Assembly: GCF_000348925.1 (NCBI RefSeq)
Contig: NZ_AODQ01000018.1
Location: 1-48,699 of the forward strand
Direction: 5' to 3'
DNA from: Cesiribacter andamanensis AMV16
Lineage (GTDB): Bacteria > Bacteroidota > Bacteroidia > Cytophagales > Cyclobacteriaceae
Length of the DNA: 48,699 nucleotides
The notes beneath the pieces are model-generated. The model saw only the letters and a list, made by a program, of their open reading frames with translations, did not search any database and was not told the origin of the DNA. The position numbers and the translations under genes were made by a program. Below are positions 1 through 8,588 of the stretch, piece by piece (positions within the stretch are counted from its first letter, which is position 1; every line of letters begins with the position of its first letter).

Positions 1-12
1 TTTGCTTCTAGA

Positions 13-112
13 GGCTCGTCATTCCGAGGAGGTACGACGAAGGAATCTGGCATCCAAGCATAGAGTAACCAGATTGCTTCTTCCGCTACGCTCCATCGCA
101 AAGACGACTCTA
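13..112. repeat. REP-like imperfect inverted repeat
   Basis: An imperfect inverted repeat. A left arm containing CGTCATTCCGAGGAGG and GAATCTGG is mirrored by CCAGATTGCTTC and TCGCAAAGACG on the right. There is no open frame across it. From general familiarity, strings of this type recur between genes in Bacteroidota genomes, so I read it as a dispersed extragenic repeat. This window holds only one copy. Confidence 0.5.
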
Positions 113-124
113 GATAATAAAAAC

Positions 125-156
125 GGCCCCTGAATAATTTCAGAGCCTTTTTTTTT
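125..156 (+). terminator. Rho-independent terminator of a gene left of the window
   Basis: A hairpin with GGC/GCC and CTGAA/TTTCAG pairing is followed by nine consecutive T (148-156) on the + strand. It would end transcription of a gene lying before position 1. Bases 157-303 hold no recognisable gene; they form the leader of the MutS-like gene. Confidence 0.6.
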
Positions 157-303
157 AAAATATGTATTCTCTAAAAATTCGGGATGACTCATGTTTTTTT
201 GGATTGGTGGCGCCAGCCGCTAAATTAGCCTGTGGGAAATAACCCTTCCCGCCCGAATGAGTTACTTTTTTTGTATGCCTGTAATGAGCCCCCTCATTTT
301 TCT

Positions 304-2193
304 ATGACGCCCCATCCGCCCAAACACTACTTCCAGGAAAAACTTCAGCACCATCAGCAGGCTACAGCCCTTCTGCGCAACAAGGTGCGGAGCTGGGCCA
401 CCCTGCGGATCGTGTTTTTCGTGCTGGCACTCATTCTTCTCTTTTACCTGGCCAATTTGCGCTACAGTATGGGGGTCATTGGCCTGCTGATTGTAGCTCC
501 CCTGATCTTTGCCGCCCTTATCCGGCAGCACCGCCTGTACAAAGATCGCCTTGGCATCAGCCAGACGCTTACCGATATAAACCAGCAGGAGATCCAGCGG
601 CTGCATCATAAGTTTGAGGGCCTCTCCAGCGGGCAGGAGCATTACATGGCCCTGCATGCCTACCACCCCGATCTGGATGTGCTGGGCGGCCGCCAGTCGC
701 TCTTTCAGCTGCTCAACCGGGCCGCTACCCCCGGCGGCGAAGCCATGCTGGCCTACTGGCTGAGCGCTCCGGCGCCTGTGGCAGATATTGAGGCCCGCCA
801 GCAGGCTGCCCGGGAGCTGGCCCCGCTGCTGGACTGGCGGCAGGAGTTTCTGGCCCAGGGCCAGTACCACCGCAAGCCCCACACCAGCCTGGATGCCCTA
901 CAGGAATGGCTGCAGCTGCCCAATGTAGTACTGCCCCGCACCCGCTACCGGGTAGCCTTTGCCACCCTGCCGCCGGCTACGGTGCTGCTGATTCTGGCCT
1001 TTATCTTTTTTGACATCTCCTTCTGGTGGATCATTGGCGCAGCCCTGGTAAATGCCCTGGTGGTCTTTCGGCTGGCCCCCCATGCCAAGCTGGCCGAGGA
1101 GGCCGCCTACAGCAGCCTGGGCCTGCTTAAAGGCAGTGCCGGCATGTTCCGGATGCTGGAAGATACCCCCTGGCAAAGCCCCTACCTGCAAAGCCTGCAG
1201 GCCAGCCTGGGCAATGGGGATAAGCCAAAAGCCTCTGCCCGAATCCGGGAACTCTCCCGCATCCTGGATGGGCTGGAATCGCGCAGCAACGGCTTTTATA
1301 TGGTGCTCAATACGCTTTTTCTCCAGGACCTCTACTGGATGATGCAGGCAGAGCGCTGGAAACAGGGAGTACAGGGCGAACTGGAGAGCTGGTTTAAGGC
1401 CCTCTATGAGTGGGAAGCGCTCAACAGCCTGGCCGGCCTGGCCTTTGCCGAGCCAGACTGGGCCTTTCCGGAAGTAAGCACCAAACCTGAGCACCTGTTT
1501 GTAGCGGAGGCACTGGGCCACCCCCTGCTGGCCGAAGGCCGGGTTACCAATGATTTTGAGCTGCGGGGCCGGGGCGAGGTGATCCTGATCACCGGCTCCA
1601 ATATGGCCGGCAAAAGCACTTTTTTGCGTACAGTGGGCATTAATGCCGTTCTGGCCCAGGCTGGAGCCCCGGTGTGTGCCCGCCGTCTGCACATTAGCCG
1701 CATGCAGGTGTTCACCAGCATGCGCACCCAGGATTCACTGGCCGAAAATGTCTCTTCCTTTTATGCCGAACTGCAACGGCTGCGCCAGCTGCTGCGCCTG
1801 CTGGATGCTTCCTCTATTCAAAACACCAGCACCAGGGGGCTCCCTGCCCAGGAGCTCCCCCTGCCACCCGATGCCCAGCCGGGGCTGCCGGTTCTCTTTT
1901 TGCTGGATGAGATTCTGAAAGGTACCAACTCGGCCGACCGCCACAAGGGGGCTGCCGCACTCATCCGCCAGCTGCAGGGGCTCAATGCCTCCGGGCTCAT
2001 CTCTACCCACGACCTGGACCTGGGCCAGACCGCCAGCGGGGCCGGCCTGCGCAACTACAGCTTTAACAGCGAAGTAGTAGGCCAGGAGATTCGCTTTACC
2101 TACAAACTGGATCCGGGCATTTGCCGCAGTTTTAATGCCAGCGCCCTGATGGCCAAAATGGGCATAGATGTAGATGTATCTGCTAATCCCTAA
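304..2193 (+). CDS. MutS-like ATPase with N-terminal membrane segments
   Basis: 629 aa from ATG 304. The frame is open from 232, but the 24 extra residues look like translated leader, while MTPHPPKHYF begins a plausible protein. Two hydrophobic segments lie near residues 34-50 and 56-73 and another strongly hydrophobic stretch near 220-255. The C-terminal third is the MutS domain V ATPase: Walker A GSNMAGKST at 431-439, Walker B with D535-E536, and a later STHD motif. The mismatch-recognition domain of true MutS is absent, so this is not the canonical repair protein. Membrane-anchored MutS-family ATPases are common in Bacteroidota and their role is unknown. AnmK begins 15 bp downstream, which suggests co-transcription. 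Confidence 0.85.
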   Translation: MTPHPPKHYFQEKLQHHQQATALLRNKVRSWATLRIVFFVLALILLFYLANLRYSMGVIGLLIVAPLIFAALIRQHRLYKDRLGISQTLTDINQQEIQRLHHKFEGLSSGQEHYMALHAYHPDLDVLGGRQSLFQLLNRAATPGGEAMLAYWLSAPAPVADIEARQQAARELAPLLDWRQEFLAQGQYHRKPHTSLDALQEWLQLPNVVLPRTRYRVAFATLPPATVLLILAFIFFDISFWWIIGAALVNALVVFRLAPHAKLAEEAAYSSLGLLKGSAGMFRMLEDTPWQSPYLQSLQASLGNGDKPKASARIRELSRILDGLESRSNGFYMVLNTLFLQDLYWMMQAERWKQGVQGELESWFKALYEWEALNSLAGLAFAEPDWAFPEVSTKPEHLFVAEALGHPLLAEGRVTNDFELRGRGEVILITGSNMAGKSTFLRTVGINAVLAQAGAPVCARRLHISRMQVFTSMRTQDSLAENVSSFYAELQRLRQLLRLLDASSIQNTSTRGLPAQELPLPPDAQPGLPVLFLLDEILKGTNSADRHKGAAALIRQLQGLNASGLISTHDLDLGQTASGAGLRNYSFNSEVVGQEIRFTYKLDPGICRSFNASALMAKMGIDVDVSANP

Positions 2194-2208
2194 TCGAATT
2201 CCGCCGCT

Positions 2209-3306
2209 ATGATCAATTCCTATACCCTATTGGGCGCCATGTCCGGCACCTCCCTGGATGGGCTGGACCTTGCCTGCTGCCACTTTACCCGTACGGCGGC
2301 CGGCAAATGGGACTATACCGTTCTGGCCGCCGAAACAATCTCCTATACAGAAGCCTGGCAGCAGCGCCTGGCTCACCTTATGCAGGCCGATGCCCTTACC
2401 TTTGTTAAGACCGATCGGGCCCTGGGCAGGTGGATGGGCGAGCAGGTGCGCCAGTTCATGAACCGCCACCATGTGCAGCCGCAGGCCGTGGCCTCGCATG
2501 GCCATACGGTCTTTCACCAGCCCGAGGAGGGGCTAACAGTACAGATTGGCTCCGGGGTTAGCATGATGGCGGCCTGCGGCATTCCGGTCATAAATGATTT
2601 TCGCAGCCTGGATGTAGCCCTGGGCGGACATGGCGCCCCCCTGGTGCCCATTGGGGATCAGCTGCTTTTTTCTGATTATGATTTCTGCCTTAACCTGGGC
2701 GGTATTGCCAACATCTCGGCCCAGCAGGGGGCAAGCCGCATTGCCTACGATGTGTGCCCGGCCAATGGGGTGCTGAACTACCTGGCCCGGCGCATGGACC
2801 AGCCCTATGATCCCGATGGCCGCCTGGCGGCATCCGGCCAGCTGCTGCCCGGCTTGCTGCAGCAGCTCAATGCCCTACCCTATTATGCCCTGCCCGGCCC
2901 CAAAAGCCTGGGCTATGAGTGGGTAGAGGCCGAGGCGCTCCCCCTGATCGCCTCTACCGAAGCACCTGTACCGGACCTGCTCTATACCGTTTGTGAGCAT
3001 ATTGCCCAGCAGATTACCCTCTCGGCCCGCCAGCTGATGCCCAAAGGCAAGGGGGAACAAAAAAAGCTGCTCGCTACCGGCGGTGGCGCCTTCAACAAGC
3101 ACCTGATAGACCGTATTGACCAGCACCTGGCGCCTTTTGGGATAGAGGTGGTGCTGCCCGATGCCCAGACCATAGCCTTTAAGGAAGCCCTTATTTTTGC
3201 TTTTTTAGGGGTTCTGCGTCTGCGCAATGAGCCCAACTGTCTCAGCAGTGTAACCGGTGCCCGCTCAGACAGCAGCGGTGGGGTCATTTATGATAATATT
3301 TTATAG
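2209..3306 (+). CDS. anmK: anhydro-N-acetylmuramic acid kinase
   Basis: 365 aa, the usual length for AnmK. The enzyme hydrates and phosphorylates 1,6-anhydro-MurNAc released by peptidoglycan turnover, giving MurNAc-6-phosphate for recycling in the cytoplasm. Family signatures are clear: GAMSGTSLDGLDLA at residues 9-22 (phosphate binding), the SHGHTVFHQP stretch, the NDFRSLDVALGGHGAPL block that carries the catalytic Asp of the family, and GGIANIS with a C-terminal ATGGGAFN nucleotide-binding loop. It follows the MutS-like gene by 15 bp. Its stop codon overlaps a promoter-like box for the dehydrogenase that follows. Confidence 0.95.
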   Translation: MINSYTLLGAMSGTSLDGLDLACCHFTRTAAGKWDYTVLAAETISYTEAWQQRLAHLMQADALTFVKTDRALGRWMGEQVRQFMNRHHVQPQAVASHGHTVFHQPEEGLTVQIGSGVSMMAACGIPVINDFRSLDVALGGHGAPLVPIGDQLLFSDYDFCLNLGGIANISAQQGASRIAYDVCPANGVLNYLARRMDQPYDPDGRLAASGQLLPGLLQQLNALPYYALPGPKSLGYEWVEAEALPLIASTEAPVPDLLYTVCEHIAQQITLSARQLMPKGKGEQKKLLATGGGAFNKHLIDRIDQHLAPFGIEVVLPDAQTIAFKEALIFAFLGVLRLRNEPNCLSSVTGARSDSSGGVIYDNIL

Positions 3307-3311
3307 CTTTG
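3304..3311 (+). promoter_or_regulatory. Candidate promoter -7 box of the dehydrogenase gene
   Basis: TAGCTTTG matches the Bacteroidota -7 consensus TANNTTTG exactly, 29 bp before the ATG at 3341, and overlaps the anmK stop codon. No good TTTG -33 element is seen at the right distance, so this is only a candidate. Confidence 0.4.
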
Positions 3312-3340
3312 CAGGGCCAAAAAATTAGCCCTCTCTTAGC

Positions 3341-4567
3341 ATGAAAGAACTACTCAAGAAATACGAGACCAAACGCCCCGAAATCGTTTTCGAATGGAAA
3401 GATGCTGAAACCGAAGCCGAAGGCTGGGTAGTGATCAACTCCCTGCGGGGAGGCGCTGCCGGAGGGGGTACGCGCATGCGTCCGGGCCTGGACCGGCATG
3501 AGGTAGAATCACTGGCCAAAACCATGGAAGTAAAGTTTACCGTTTCGGGTCCTGCCATCGGGGGCGCCAAATCAGGCATTAACTTTGATCCTGCCGATCC
3601 GCGCAAGCAGGGGGTATTGGAGCGCTGGTTCAAGGCGGTGATCCCCCTGCTGAAAAGCTACTACGGTACCGGGGGCGATCTGAATGTGGACGAAATTCAT
3701 GAAGTGATTCCCATTACGGAAGATTACGGGCTCTGGCACCCGCAGGAAGGGGTAGTAAATGGCCACTACACGGCCACAGAACCCCAGAAGATCCAGAAGG
3801 TAGGCCAGCTGCGCCAGGGGGTAAGCAAGGTGCTGGAAGATGCCCATTACAGCCCCGCGCTGGAAAAAAAATATACCGTAGCCGACATGATCACCGGCTG
3901 GGGCGTGGCCGAATCGGTGCGCCATTATTATGAGCTCTGGGGCGGGCAGCTGCAGGGCAAGCGGGCCATCATTCAGGGATGGGGCAATGTAGGCGCTGCG
4001 GCGGCCTATTACCTGGCCCATGCGGGTGTTAAGATTGTGGGGATCATAGACCGGGTGGGCGGCCTTATCAAGCCGGAGGGCTATACCGCCGAAGAAGTGC
4101 GGCAGTTGCTGATCAACCGTAACCGCAACATGCTCAATGCGCCGGATATGCTCTCCTTTGAGGAGGTGAATCGCCAGATCTGGCATGTGCCGGCCGAGAT
4201 CTTTATTCCGGCCGCAGCATCCCGCCTGATCACCACCGAGCAGGTAGAGCACATGAAACGTGCCGGCCTGGAAGTGGTAAGCTCGGGCGCCAACGTGCCG
4301 TTTAAAGACCAGGAGATTTTCTTTGGCCCCACCATGGAGTATGCCGATGAACAGGTGGCCATCATCCCCGATTTTATTGCCAACTGTGGCATGGCCCGGG
4401 TATTTGCCTATCTGATGGGGGGAGAAGTAGAAGTTACCGACGATGCCATCTTCCACGATACCTCTGACACCATCCGCAAGGCGCTGGAAGAGGTACATGC
4501 CCTGGACAGCCGCCCCACAGGCCTTGCCCGTACGGCCTTTGAGATAGCCCTACAGCAGCTGGTCTAG
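3341..4567 (+). CDS. Glu/Leu/Phe/Val dehydrogenase family protein
   Basis: 408 aa. This is an amino-acid dehydrogenase that oxidatively deaminates (or synthesises) an amino acid with NAD(P). It shows the family's N-terminal block with GPAIGGAKSGINFDP, which holds the active-site lysine region, and a Rossmann nucleotide-binding motif GWGNVGAAAA near residues 213-222. The length and the PADPRKQGVLERW insertion fit the Bacteroidota branch usually annotated simply as Glu/Leu/Phe/Val dehydrogenase. Whether glutamate or a branched-chain amino acid is the substrate cannot be read from the sequence. It is preceded by an exact -7-type box and followed by a 253 bp spacer, so it is probably monocistronic. 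Confidence 0.9.
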   Translation: MKELLKKYETKRPEIVFEWKDAETEAEGWVVINSLRGGAAGGGTRMRPGLDRHEVESLAKTMEVKFTVSGPAIGGAKSGINFDPADPRKQGVLERWFKAVIPLLKSYYGTGGDLNVDEIHEVIPITEDYGLWHPQEGVVNGHYTATEPQKIQKVGQLRQGVSKVLEDAHYSPALEKKYTVADMITGWGVAESVRHYYELWGGQLQGKRAIIQGWGNVGAAAAYYLAHAGVKIVGIIDRVGGLIKPEGYTAEEVRQLLINRNRNMLNAPDMLSFEEVNRQIWHVPAEIFIPAAASRLITTEQVEHMKRAGLEVVSSGANVPFKDQEIFFGPTMEYADEQVAIIPDFIANCGMARVFAYLMGGEVEVTDDAIFHDTSDTIRKALEEVHALDSRPTGLARTAFEIALQQLV

Positions 4568-4593
4568 CAGCAGTATTACCGAATTGTTAATTT

Positions 4594-4609
4594 TAACGTT
4601 TAAACGTTA
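4594..4609. promoter_or_regulatory. 16-bp perfect palindrome in the spacer before nhaD
   Basis: TAACGTTTAAACGTTA is perfectly self-complementary and lies 27 bp after the dehydrogenase stop codon. It has no GC-rich stem or T-run, so it is not a terminator. It has the form of a dimeric repressor site, but no regulator is known for it. Confidence 0.35.
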
Positions 4610-4719
4610 GTAATCTCTTTAGTCTTTTCCCGAAACCTTATAAATTTACACCAGTAATCCCCCTGGCAGAACAAAATCCGGCCTTTAGTGGTAGAGATAT
4701 AAGGTAATTCTTATTTTTA

Positions 4720-4743
4720 GCCCGGAAACATCCGGGCGCTTTT
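4720..4743 (+). terminator. Stem-loop terminator between dehydrogenase and nhaD
   Basis: GCCCGGA - AACA - TCCGGGC with a short T-tract after it, about 150 bp beyond the dehydrogenase stop and 80 bp before nhaD. Confidence 0.55.
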
Positions 4744-4820
4744 GCGTTACAGCACGATTTTTCTGCCCGGGCATCGGTACGTTCTGCCGGCTACTCTGTT
4801 TCGTCTGTCTAAACACCTAC

Positions 4821-6338
4821 ATGAAGCACTATATTCTGTTCCTGTTCCTGCTTATTAGTTCGCTGGTACCCAGTCCTGCAGCCCTTGGCGCTGCTGCTGT
4901 GCAGGAGCAGGAAGCACAGGATTCTGTGCTGCTGCAGGCTCAGGATGCACAAGAGGAGGCCGCCATCCATCTGGCTGAAGGGGAGGAGGCCCACCCCATT
5001 ACCACCGCACCGGCCTGGGCGGTCATTCCGTTTGTGCTGCTACTGCTCATGATTGCCACCGGTCCGCTCTTCTATGAGCATTTCTGGCACAGGTACTATC
5101 CCATGGTAGCCATAGGCCTGGCCCTGCTGGTGATCTTCTACTATGTTTTTTATCTGTTGAACATCCCCTCGGTAATTCATGCACTGGCCGAGTATGTGCA
5201 GTTTATCTCGCTGCTGGCGGCGCTGTTCATAGCTTCCGGCGGCATCATGATTAACATCGACAAACGGTCTACCCCCCTGGCCAATGTGATCCTGCTACTA
5301 ACGGGCGCCGTTATCTCCAATCTGATTGGTACCACAGGAGCTTCCATGCTGCTGATCCGCCCCTTTATCCGGCTCAATAAAACCCGGATCAAGGCCTATC
5401 ACATCATCTTCTTCATCTTTATCGTTAGCAACATAGGGGGTAGCCTTACGCCTATTGGGGATCCGCCGCTCTTTCTGGGTTTTCTGAAGGGGGTACCTTT
5501 CTTCTGGACCCTTACCCATAACTTTCTGCCCTGGCTCTTTGCCCTGCTGGTACTGTCCGCCATCTTCTACTGGTTTGACAGCCGCAATAAGGAGCATCTG
5601 GATGAGGTGGTGGAAGACGTGGTATATACCAATAAAGTGCGGCTGGTGGGCCTGCGCAACTTTGGCTGGCTGGCGGTGGTCATAGCAGCGGTATTTATCG
5701 ATCCCAAGATATTTCCGGAATACGTACCGGGTATCCATTACCATGGCGAAACCTTTTCCTTTGTGCGGGAGCTTATTCTGCTGTCGGTAGCCTTTCTCTC
5801 GTACCGCTTTGCCAGCAAAGAGGCTCTTGCGGGCAATGACTTTAACTTTGAGCCCATCCGGGAGGTAGCCTTTATCTTTATCGGCATCTTTGGCACCATG
5901 ATGCCAGCCCTGGAGCTGGTGGGTACCTTTGCCCAGTCAGAGTCAGGTGCGGCCCTCATTACGCATAATACGCTCTTCTGGGGCACGGGCATCCTGTCGG
6001 GTTTTCTGGACAATGCCCCTACCTACCTGAACTTTCTGGCGGCTGCCATGGCCTCTAAAGGCGCCAGCCTGAGCAATCCCTCCGAGGTGGTAGGGTTCTC
6101 ACAGGGGCTCTACCATGATAGCGTTATGGACCTGATGGCCATCTCCATCGCTGCTGTATTTTTTGGCGCCATGACTTATATTGGCAATGGTCCCAATTTT
6201 ATGGTGAAGTCCATTGCCGAGCAGATCGGTATTAAGATGCCCTCCTTCTTTGGTTACATCATTCGCTACTCGTTGCCCATTCTGCTGCCCATCCTTCTTC
6301 TGGTCTGGCTGATCTTCTTTGCCTTTCATTCGGTCTAA
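4821..6338 (+). CDS. nhaD: NhaD-type sodium:proton antiporter
   Basis: 505 aa inner-membrane protein of the ion transporter superfamily (NhaD branch), which exchanges Na+ for H+ and supports pH and salt homeostasis. An N-terminal signal-like segment (residues 1-25) precedes an acidic, Gln/Glu-rich periplasmic stretch and then about a dozen hydrophobic helices. Conserved features include ISNLIGTTGASMLLIRPFI in the first half, SNIGGSLTPIGDPPLFLGF, and the mirror-image motif FLDNAPTYLNF in the second half, which places conserved polar residues inside the membrane as is typical of this fold. It lies 253 bp from the previous gene with a terminator between, so it probably has its own promoter. Citrate- or arsenite-type transporters share the fold but lack these motifs. 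Confidence 0.88.
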   Translation: MKHYILFLFLLISSLVPSPAALGAAAVQEQEAQDSVLLQAQDAQEEAAIHLAEGEEAHPITTAPAWAVIPFVLLLLMIATGPLFYEHFWHRYYPMVAIGLALLVIFYYVFYLLNIPSVIHALAEYVQFISLLAALFIASGGIMINIDKRSTPLANVILLLTGAVISNLIGTTGASMLLIRPFIRLNKTRIKAYHIIFFIFIVSNIGGSLTPIGDPPLFLGFLKGVPFFWTLTHNFLPWLFALLVLSAIFYWFDSRNKEHLDEVVEDVVYTNKVRLVGLRNFGWLAVVIAAVFIDPKIFPEYVPGIHYHGETFSFVRELILLSVAFLSYRFASKEALAGNDFNFEPIREVAFIFIGIFGTMMPALELVGTFAQSESGAALITHNTLFWGTGILSGFLDNAPTYLNFLAAAMASKGASLSNPSEVVGFSQGLYHDSVMDLMAISIAAVFFGAMTYIGNGPNFMVKSIAEQIGIKMPSFFGYIIRYSLPILLPILLLVWLIFFAFHSV

Positions 6339-6410
6339 GCCCTGCAGTTCCCGTAGTTCTTGCCTCCTGCCCGGCCAAACCCCTGCCACAGGAGCTGCGT
6401 ACACCTGTGC

Positions 6411-7085
6411 ATGAGTCCGGAAGAAAAGCTGGCCCTGAGCCAGCAAGTCCTCACCGCTATCTATGGGCCGCAGCGGGCGGGATCCAGCAAAACGGCCCTG
6501 CATCAGCTTATTGCCACTATTCTTTCGCATCGCACCGATTATGCCAGCGAAAAGCGGGCCTTTGATACGCTCTGGAGCCGCTACGGAAGCTGGGAGGCCA
6601 TACGGGATGCTCCCCTTGCAGACGTTATTGAGGCAATTGCGCCCGCACGCTTTCCGGAAGTGAAGGGGCCCTATATACAGGAAAGCCTCCGGCAGATCAT
6701 TGCCGAGCGGGGCGATGCCTCTGTTGATTTCCTGAAAGAGCTAAGTCCGGAAGAAGCGCTGCTGTGGCTAAAGCGCCTGCCAGGCGTGGGTCCCAAAACG
6801 GCTAGTCTGGTGCTGCTCTTTAACTTTCGGATGCCGGTACTGCCGGTAGATACCCATGTGCACCGGGTAAGCCAGCGCCTGGGCATTATACCGGCCAAAA
6901 CCTCCGCCGAGCGGGCCCATGTACTGCTGCTGGAGATGCTGCCCAAAGATCCCGATGTGCTCTTCAGCTTTCATAAGCACTTTTTCTGGCATGGCCAGCG
7001 CATTTGCACTTTTCTGGCTCCTCGCTGCGAGGCCTGTGTGCTGCAATCGTTCTGCGCCTATTACCACTCCCGCTACTCCCTGTAA
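6411..7085 (+). CDS. Endonuclease III-like DNA glycosylase with 4Fe-4S cluster
   Basis: 224 aa from ATG 6411. The frame is open from 6360, but the 17 extra residues are Pro/Cys-rich and not protein-like. It is a helix-hairpin-helix base-excision repair glycosylase/AP lyase of the Nth family. The HhH motif LPGVGPKTA carries the catalytic lysine K129 and is followed by D147 in LPVDTHVHRV; the spacing of 18 equals that of E. coli K120/D138. Four cysteines C199-x6-C206-x2-C209-x5-C215 form the iron-sulfur cluster loop exactly as in Nth. Sequence outside these motifs diverges from classical Nth, so it may be the second, Nth-like paralogue many Bacteroidota carry. It ends at a tandem hairpin terminator. 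Confidence 0.88.
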   Translation: MSPEEKLALSQQVLTAIYGPQRAGSSKTALHQLIATILSHRTDYASEKRAFDTLWSRYGSWEAIRDAPLADVIEAIAPARFPEVKGPYIQESLRQIIAERGDASVDFLKELSPEEALLWLKRLPGVGPKTASLVLLFNFRMPVLPVDTHVHRVSQRLGIIPAKTSAERAHVLLLEMLPKDPDVLFSFHKHFFWHGQRICTFLAPRCEACVLQSFCAYYHSRYSL

Positions 7086-7121
7086 ATTGTTCAATTTCTG
7101 CCAACGGAGCCCCCTTTTTGA

Positions 7122-7166
7122 CTGGTGGCTCCTGCACCAGACTACTTCTGTAGTAGTCTTCTTTTC
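7122..7166 (+). terminator. Tandem hairpin terminator after the Nth-like gene
   Basis: Two adjacent hairpins. CTGGTG/CACCAG (7122-7140) runs into AGACTACT/AGTAGTCT (7139-7159), followed by TCTTTTC. The second hairpin with its T-rich tail is the likely terminator. Confidence 0.6.
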
Positions 7167-7486
7167 GGCAAGCGCTCTGAAATTTATAGACAAAATATTT
7201 TTTGCTATATGATTAGTTTTGCCGCAGTCATACAAATAATATTCTAATAATTTCTATTTCATAGAATATATATAGGTATAAGCCCTCAGGTAAGGCTAAT
7301 ATGGATTGACCACGCCCGACCCAAACATATAATATTCTTTCTTTGATAATTTATATGAACGGTTTGTATCTCATTTTAAATGGATCTAATTTTGCCTTAG
7401 AAATAAACAAAAAAACAAGCAGCATACCACAGCTTGTGTTTATGAGAATTCCAGTACGAAAAATTAGACTATTAATTTCTACGCAT
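7167..7486. other. AT-rich spacer with promoter-like box
   Basis: This stretch is visibly more AT-rich than anything else in the window. TAGTTTTG at 7214-7221 matches TANNTTTG exactly, but no -33 element sits at the right distance. If used, it would give a leader of about 260 nt for the small secreted protein downstream. The frame of that protein stays open back to 7343, but that extension reads as untranslated AT-rich DNA. No RNA gene was recognised. Confidence 0.35.
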
Positions 7487-7831
7487 ATGAAACCTACATT
7501 TTTTGCCCTTAGCCTGTCCCTGGTACTTTTAGCAGCCGCTCCGCTTAAAGCAGAGAAAAAGCCCGTTTTGGCTACTGAGCCTACCTCCAGTCTTGCAGCG
7601 GCTATTCCCACAGAAGAAAGCCTGATCATTGCCCTGGACCATACCATCTGGTTTCAGGATGTCGTTTATATTCACATTTACGACAGCGAGGAGAAGCCGC
7701 TGATCAATGGTGCTTACAGCAAAGAAGAGCTGGCCAGCAACCAGGAACTTAAGAACCTGCTGCGCAAAAGCACCCGCTTTCTGAGCATCGATAATCACCA
7801 TTACTACTTTATGGCACGTAAAGCAGAGTAA
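7487..7831 (+). CDS. Small secreted protein of unknown function
   Basis: 114 aa from ATG 7487. The start is chosen because a clean signal peptide (MKPTFFALSLSLVLLAAAPLKA) begins there; the frame is open upstream to 7343 but that part is compositionally unlike protein. The mature part is about 90 residues, has no cysteine, and carries a central VYIHIYDSEEKPLINGAY stretch and a tyrosine-rich end (HHYYFMARKAE). I recognise no family. It stands alone: terminators lie on both sides and the neighbour to the right is on the other strand. It is probably periplasmic or exported. Confidence 0.6.
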   Translation: MKPTFFALSLSLVLLAAAPLKAEKKPVLATEPTSSLAAAIPTEESLIIALDHTIWFQDVVYIHIYDSEEKPLINGAYSKEELASNQELKNLLRKSTRFLSIDNHHYYFMARKAE

Positions 7832-7863
7832 TTCACCTGTCTCTTCATACTTTACATATACCT

Positions 7864-7892
7864 AAAAAGGCAAGCCACTAGCTTGCCTTTTT
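7864..7892. terminator. Bidirectional terminator between convergent genes
   Basis: AAAAAGGCAAGC - CACTA - GCTTGCCTTTTT is a perfect 12-bp stem with A-run and T-run flanks. It can therefore terminate both the small secreted gene (+) and the beta-barrel gene (-). Confidence 0.85.
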
Positions 7893-7947
7893 TATGTACT
7901 CACCCCCCCTGTGCCCGGCAGGGGCTGTGTGCTTTGAAAAAAACATC

Positions 7948-8583
7948 TTAAAACACCAGTGCCCCATACACATGCAGGCCTTGCAGCCGGCCGCTTCCCA
8001 GCCATTGGCGTGCCAAGTCGGTGGCCGCCACATCCCTGAAGCCCCGTACATAGCGCGCACCAAAGGCCAGGGGACTTACATTAAGCTCCAGTCCGGCAGC
8101 GGCGGCAATATCCCAGCGGCCGAGCTCACTGGGGGGCAGGTTGGGGTTTTGCCCGCCGGCATCTGCTACAGAACTGTTGCGAATAAGGGTGCTCATCTGG
8201 GGCCCTAGCTGAAACTCAATAATATCATTTGCTCTAAAATTGAGAAGCAGGGGTATTTCTACATAGCGAAAGGTATAGGCAACCGTATAGACTTGCCCAG
8301 TGCCCGTTTCGGGATACTGGAGCGCCGCAGCCCGCTGGCTGAGCATGATCTCGGGCTGCATCCACCAGAAGCGGCTAAAGGGCAGTTTTACCCCCATGCC
8401 CGCTGCCCATCCTGAGCGGCCCTCCGCCGTAAAGCCACTTTCCTGAAGCTGCGTATACTGCCAGGCGCTCTTTAGCAGAAACTGCATCTCGGGAACCGAG
8501 CGGGTATAACTGCGGTGCACCTGCGCTCCTGCCAGTATAGGAACCAACAGCAGGGGCAAAAGGGCTATAGTGAGATATCGCAT
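7948..8583 (-). CDS. Outer-membrane beta-barrel protein (PorT-like family)
   Basis: 211 aa. A signal peptide (residues 1-21, ending AGAQ) is followed by alternating hydrophobic/polar beta-strands such as FRYVEIPLLLNFRANDIIEF and LEVNVSP-like segments, typical of the 8-stranded PorT/OmpA-like barrels of Bacteroidota. The conserved VEIPLLLNF strand is a hallmark of this group. The gene starts 5 bp after the LD-carboxypeptidase stop codon, so the two are almost certainly co-transcribed. The role is unknown; such proteins are often annotated as porin-family or outer-membrane beta-barrel proteins. It ends before a bidirectional terminator. Confidence 0.75.
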   Translation of the reverse strand: MRYLTIALLPLLLVPILAGAQVHRSYTRSVPEMQFLLKSAWQYTQLQESGFTAEGRSGWAAGMGVKLPFSRFWWMQPEIMLSQRAAALQYPETGTGQVYTVAYTFRYVEIPLLLNFRANDIIEFQLGPQMSTLIRNSSVADAGGQNPNLPPSELGRWDIAAAAGLELNVSPLAFGARYVRGFRDVAATDLARQWLGSGRLQGLHVYGALVF

Positions 8584-8588
8584 GGATG

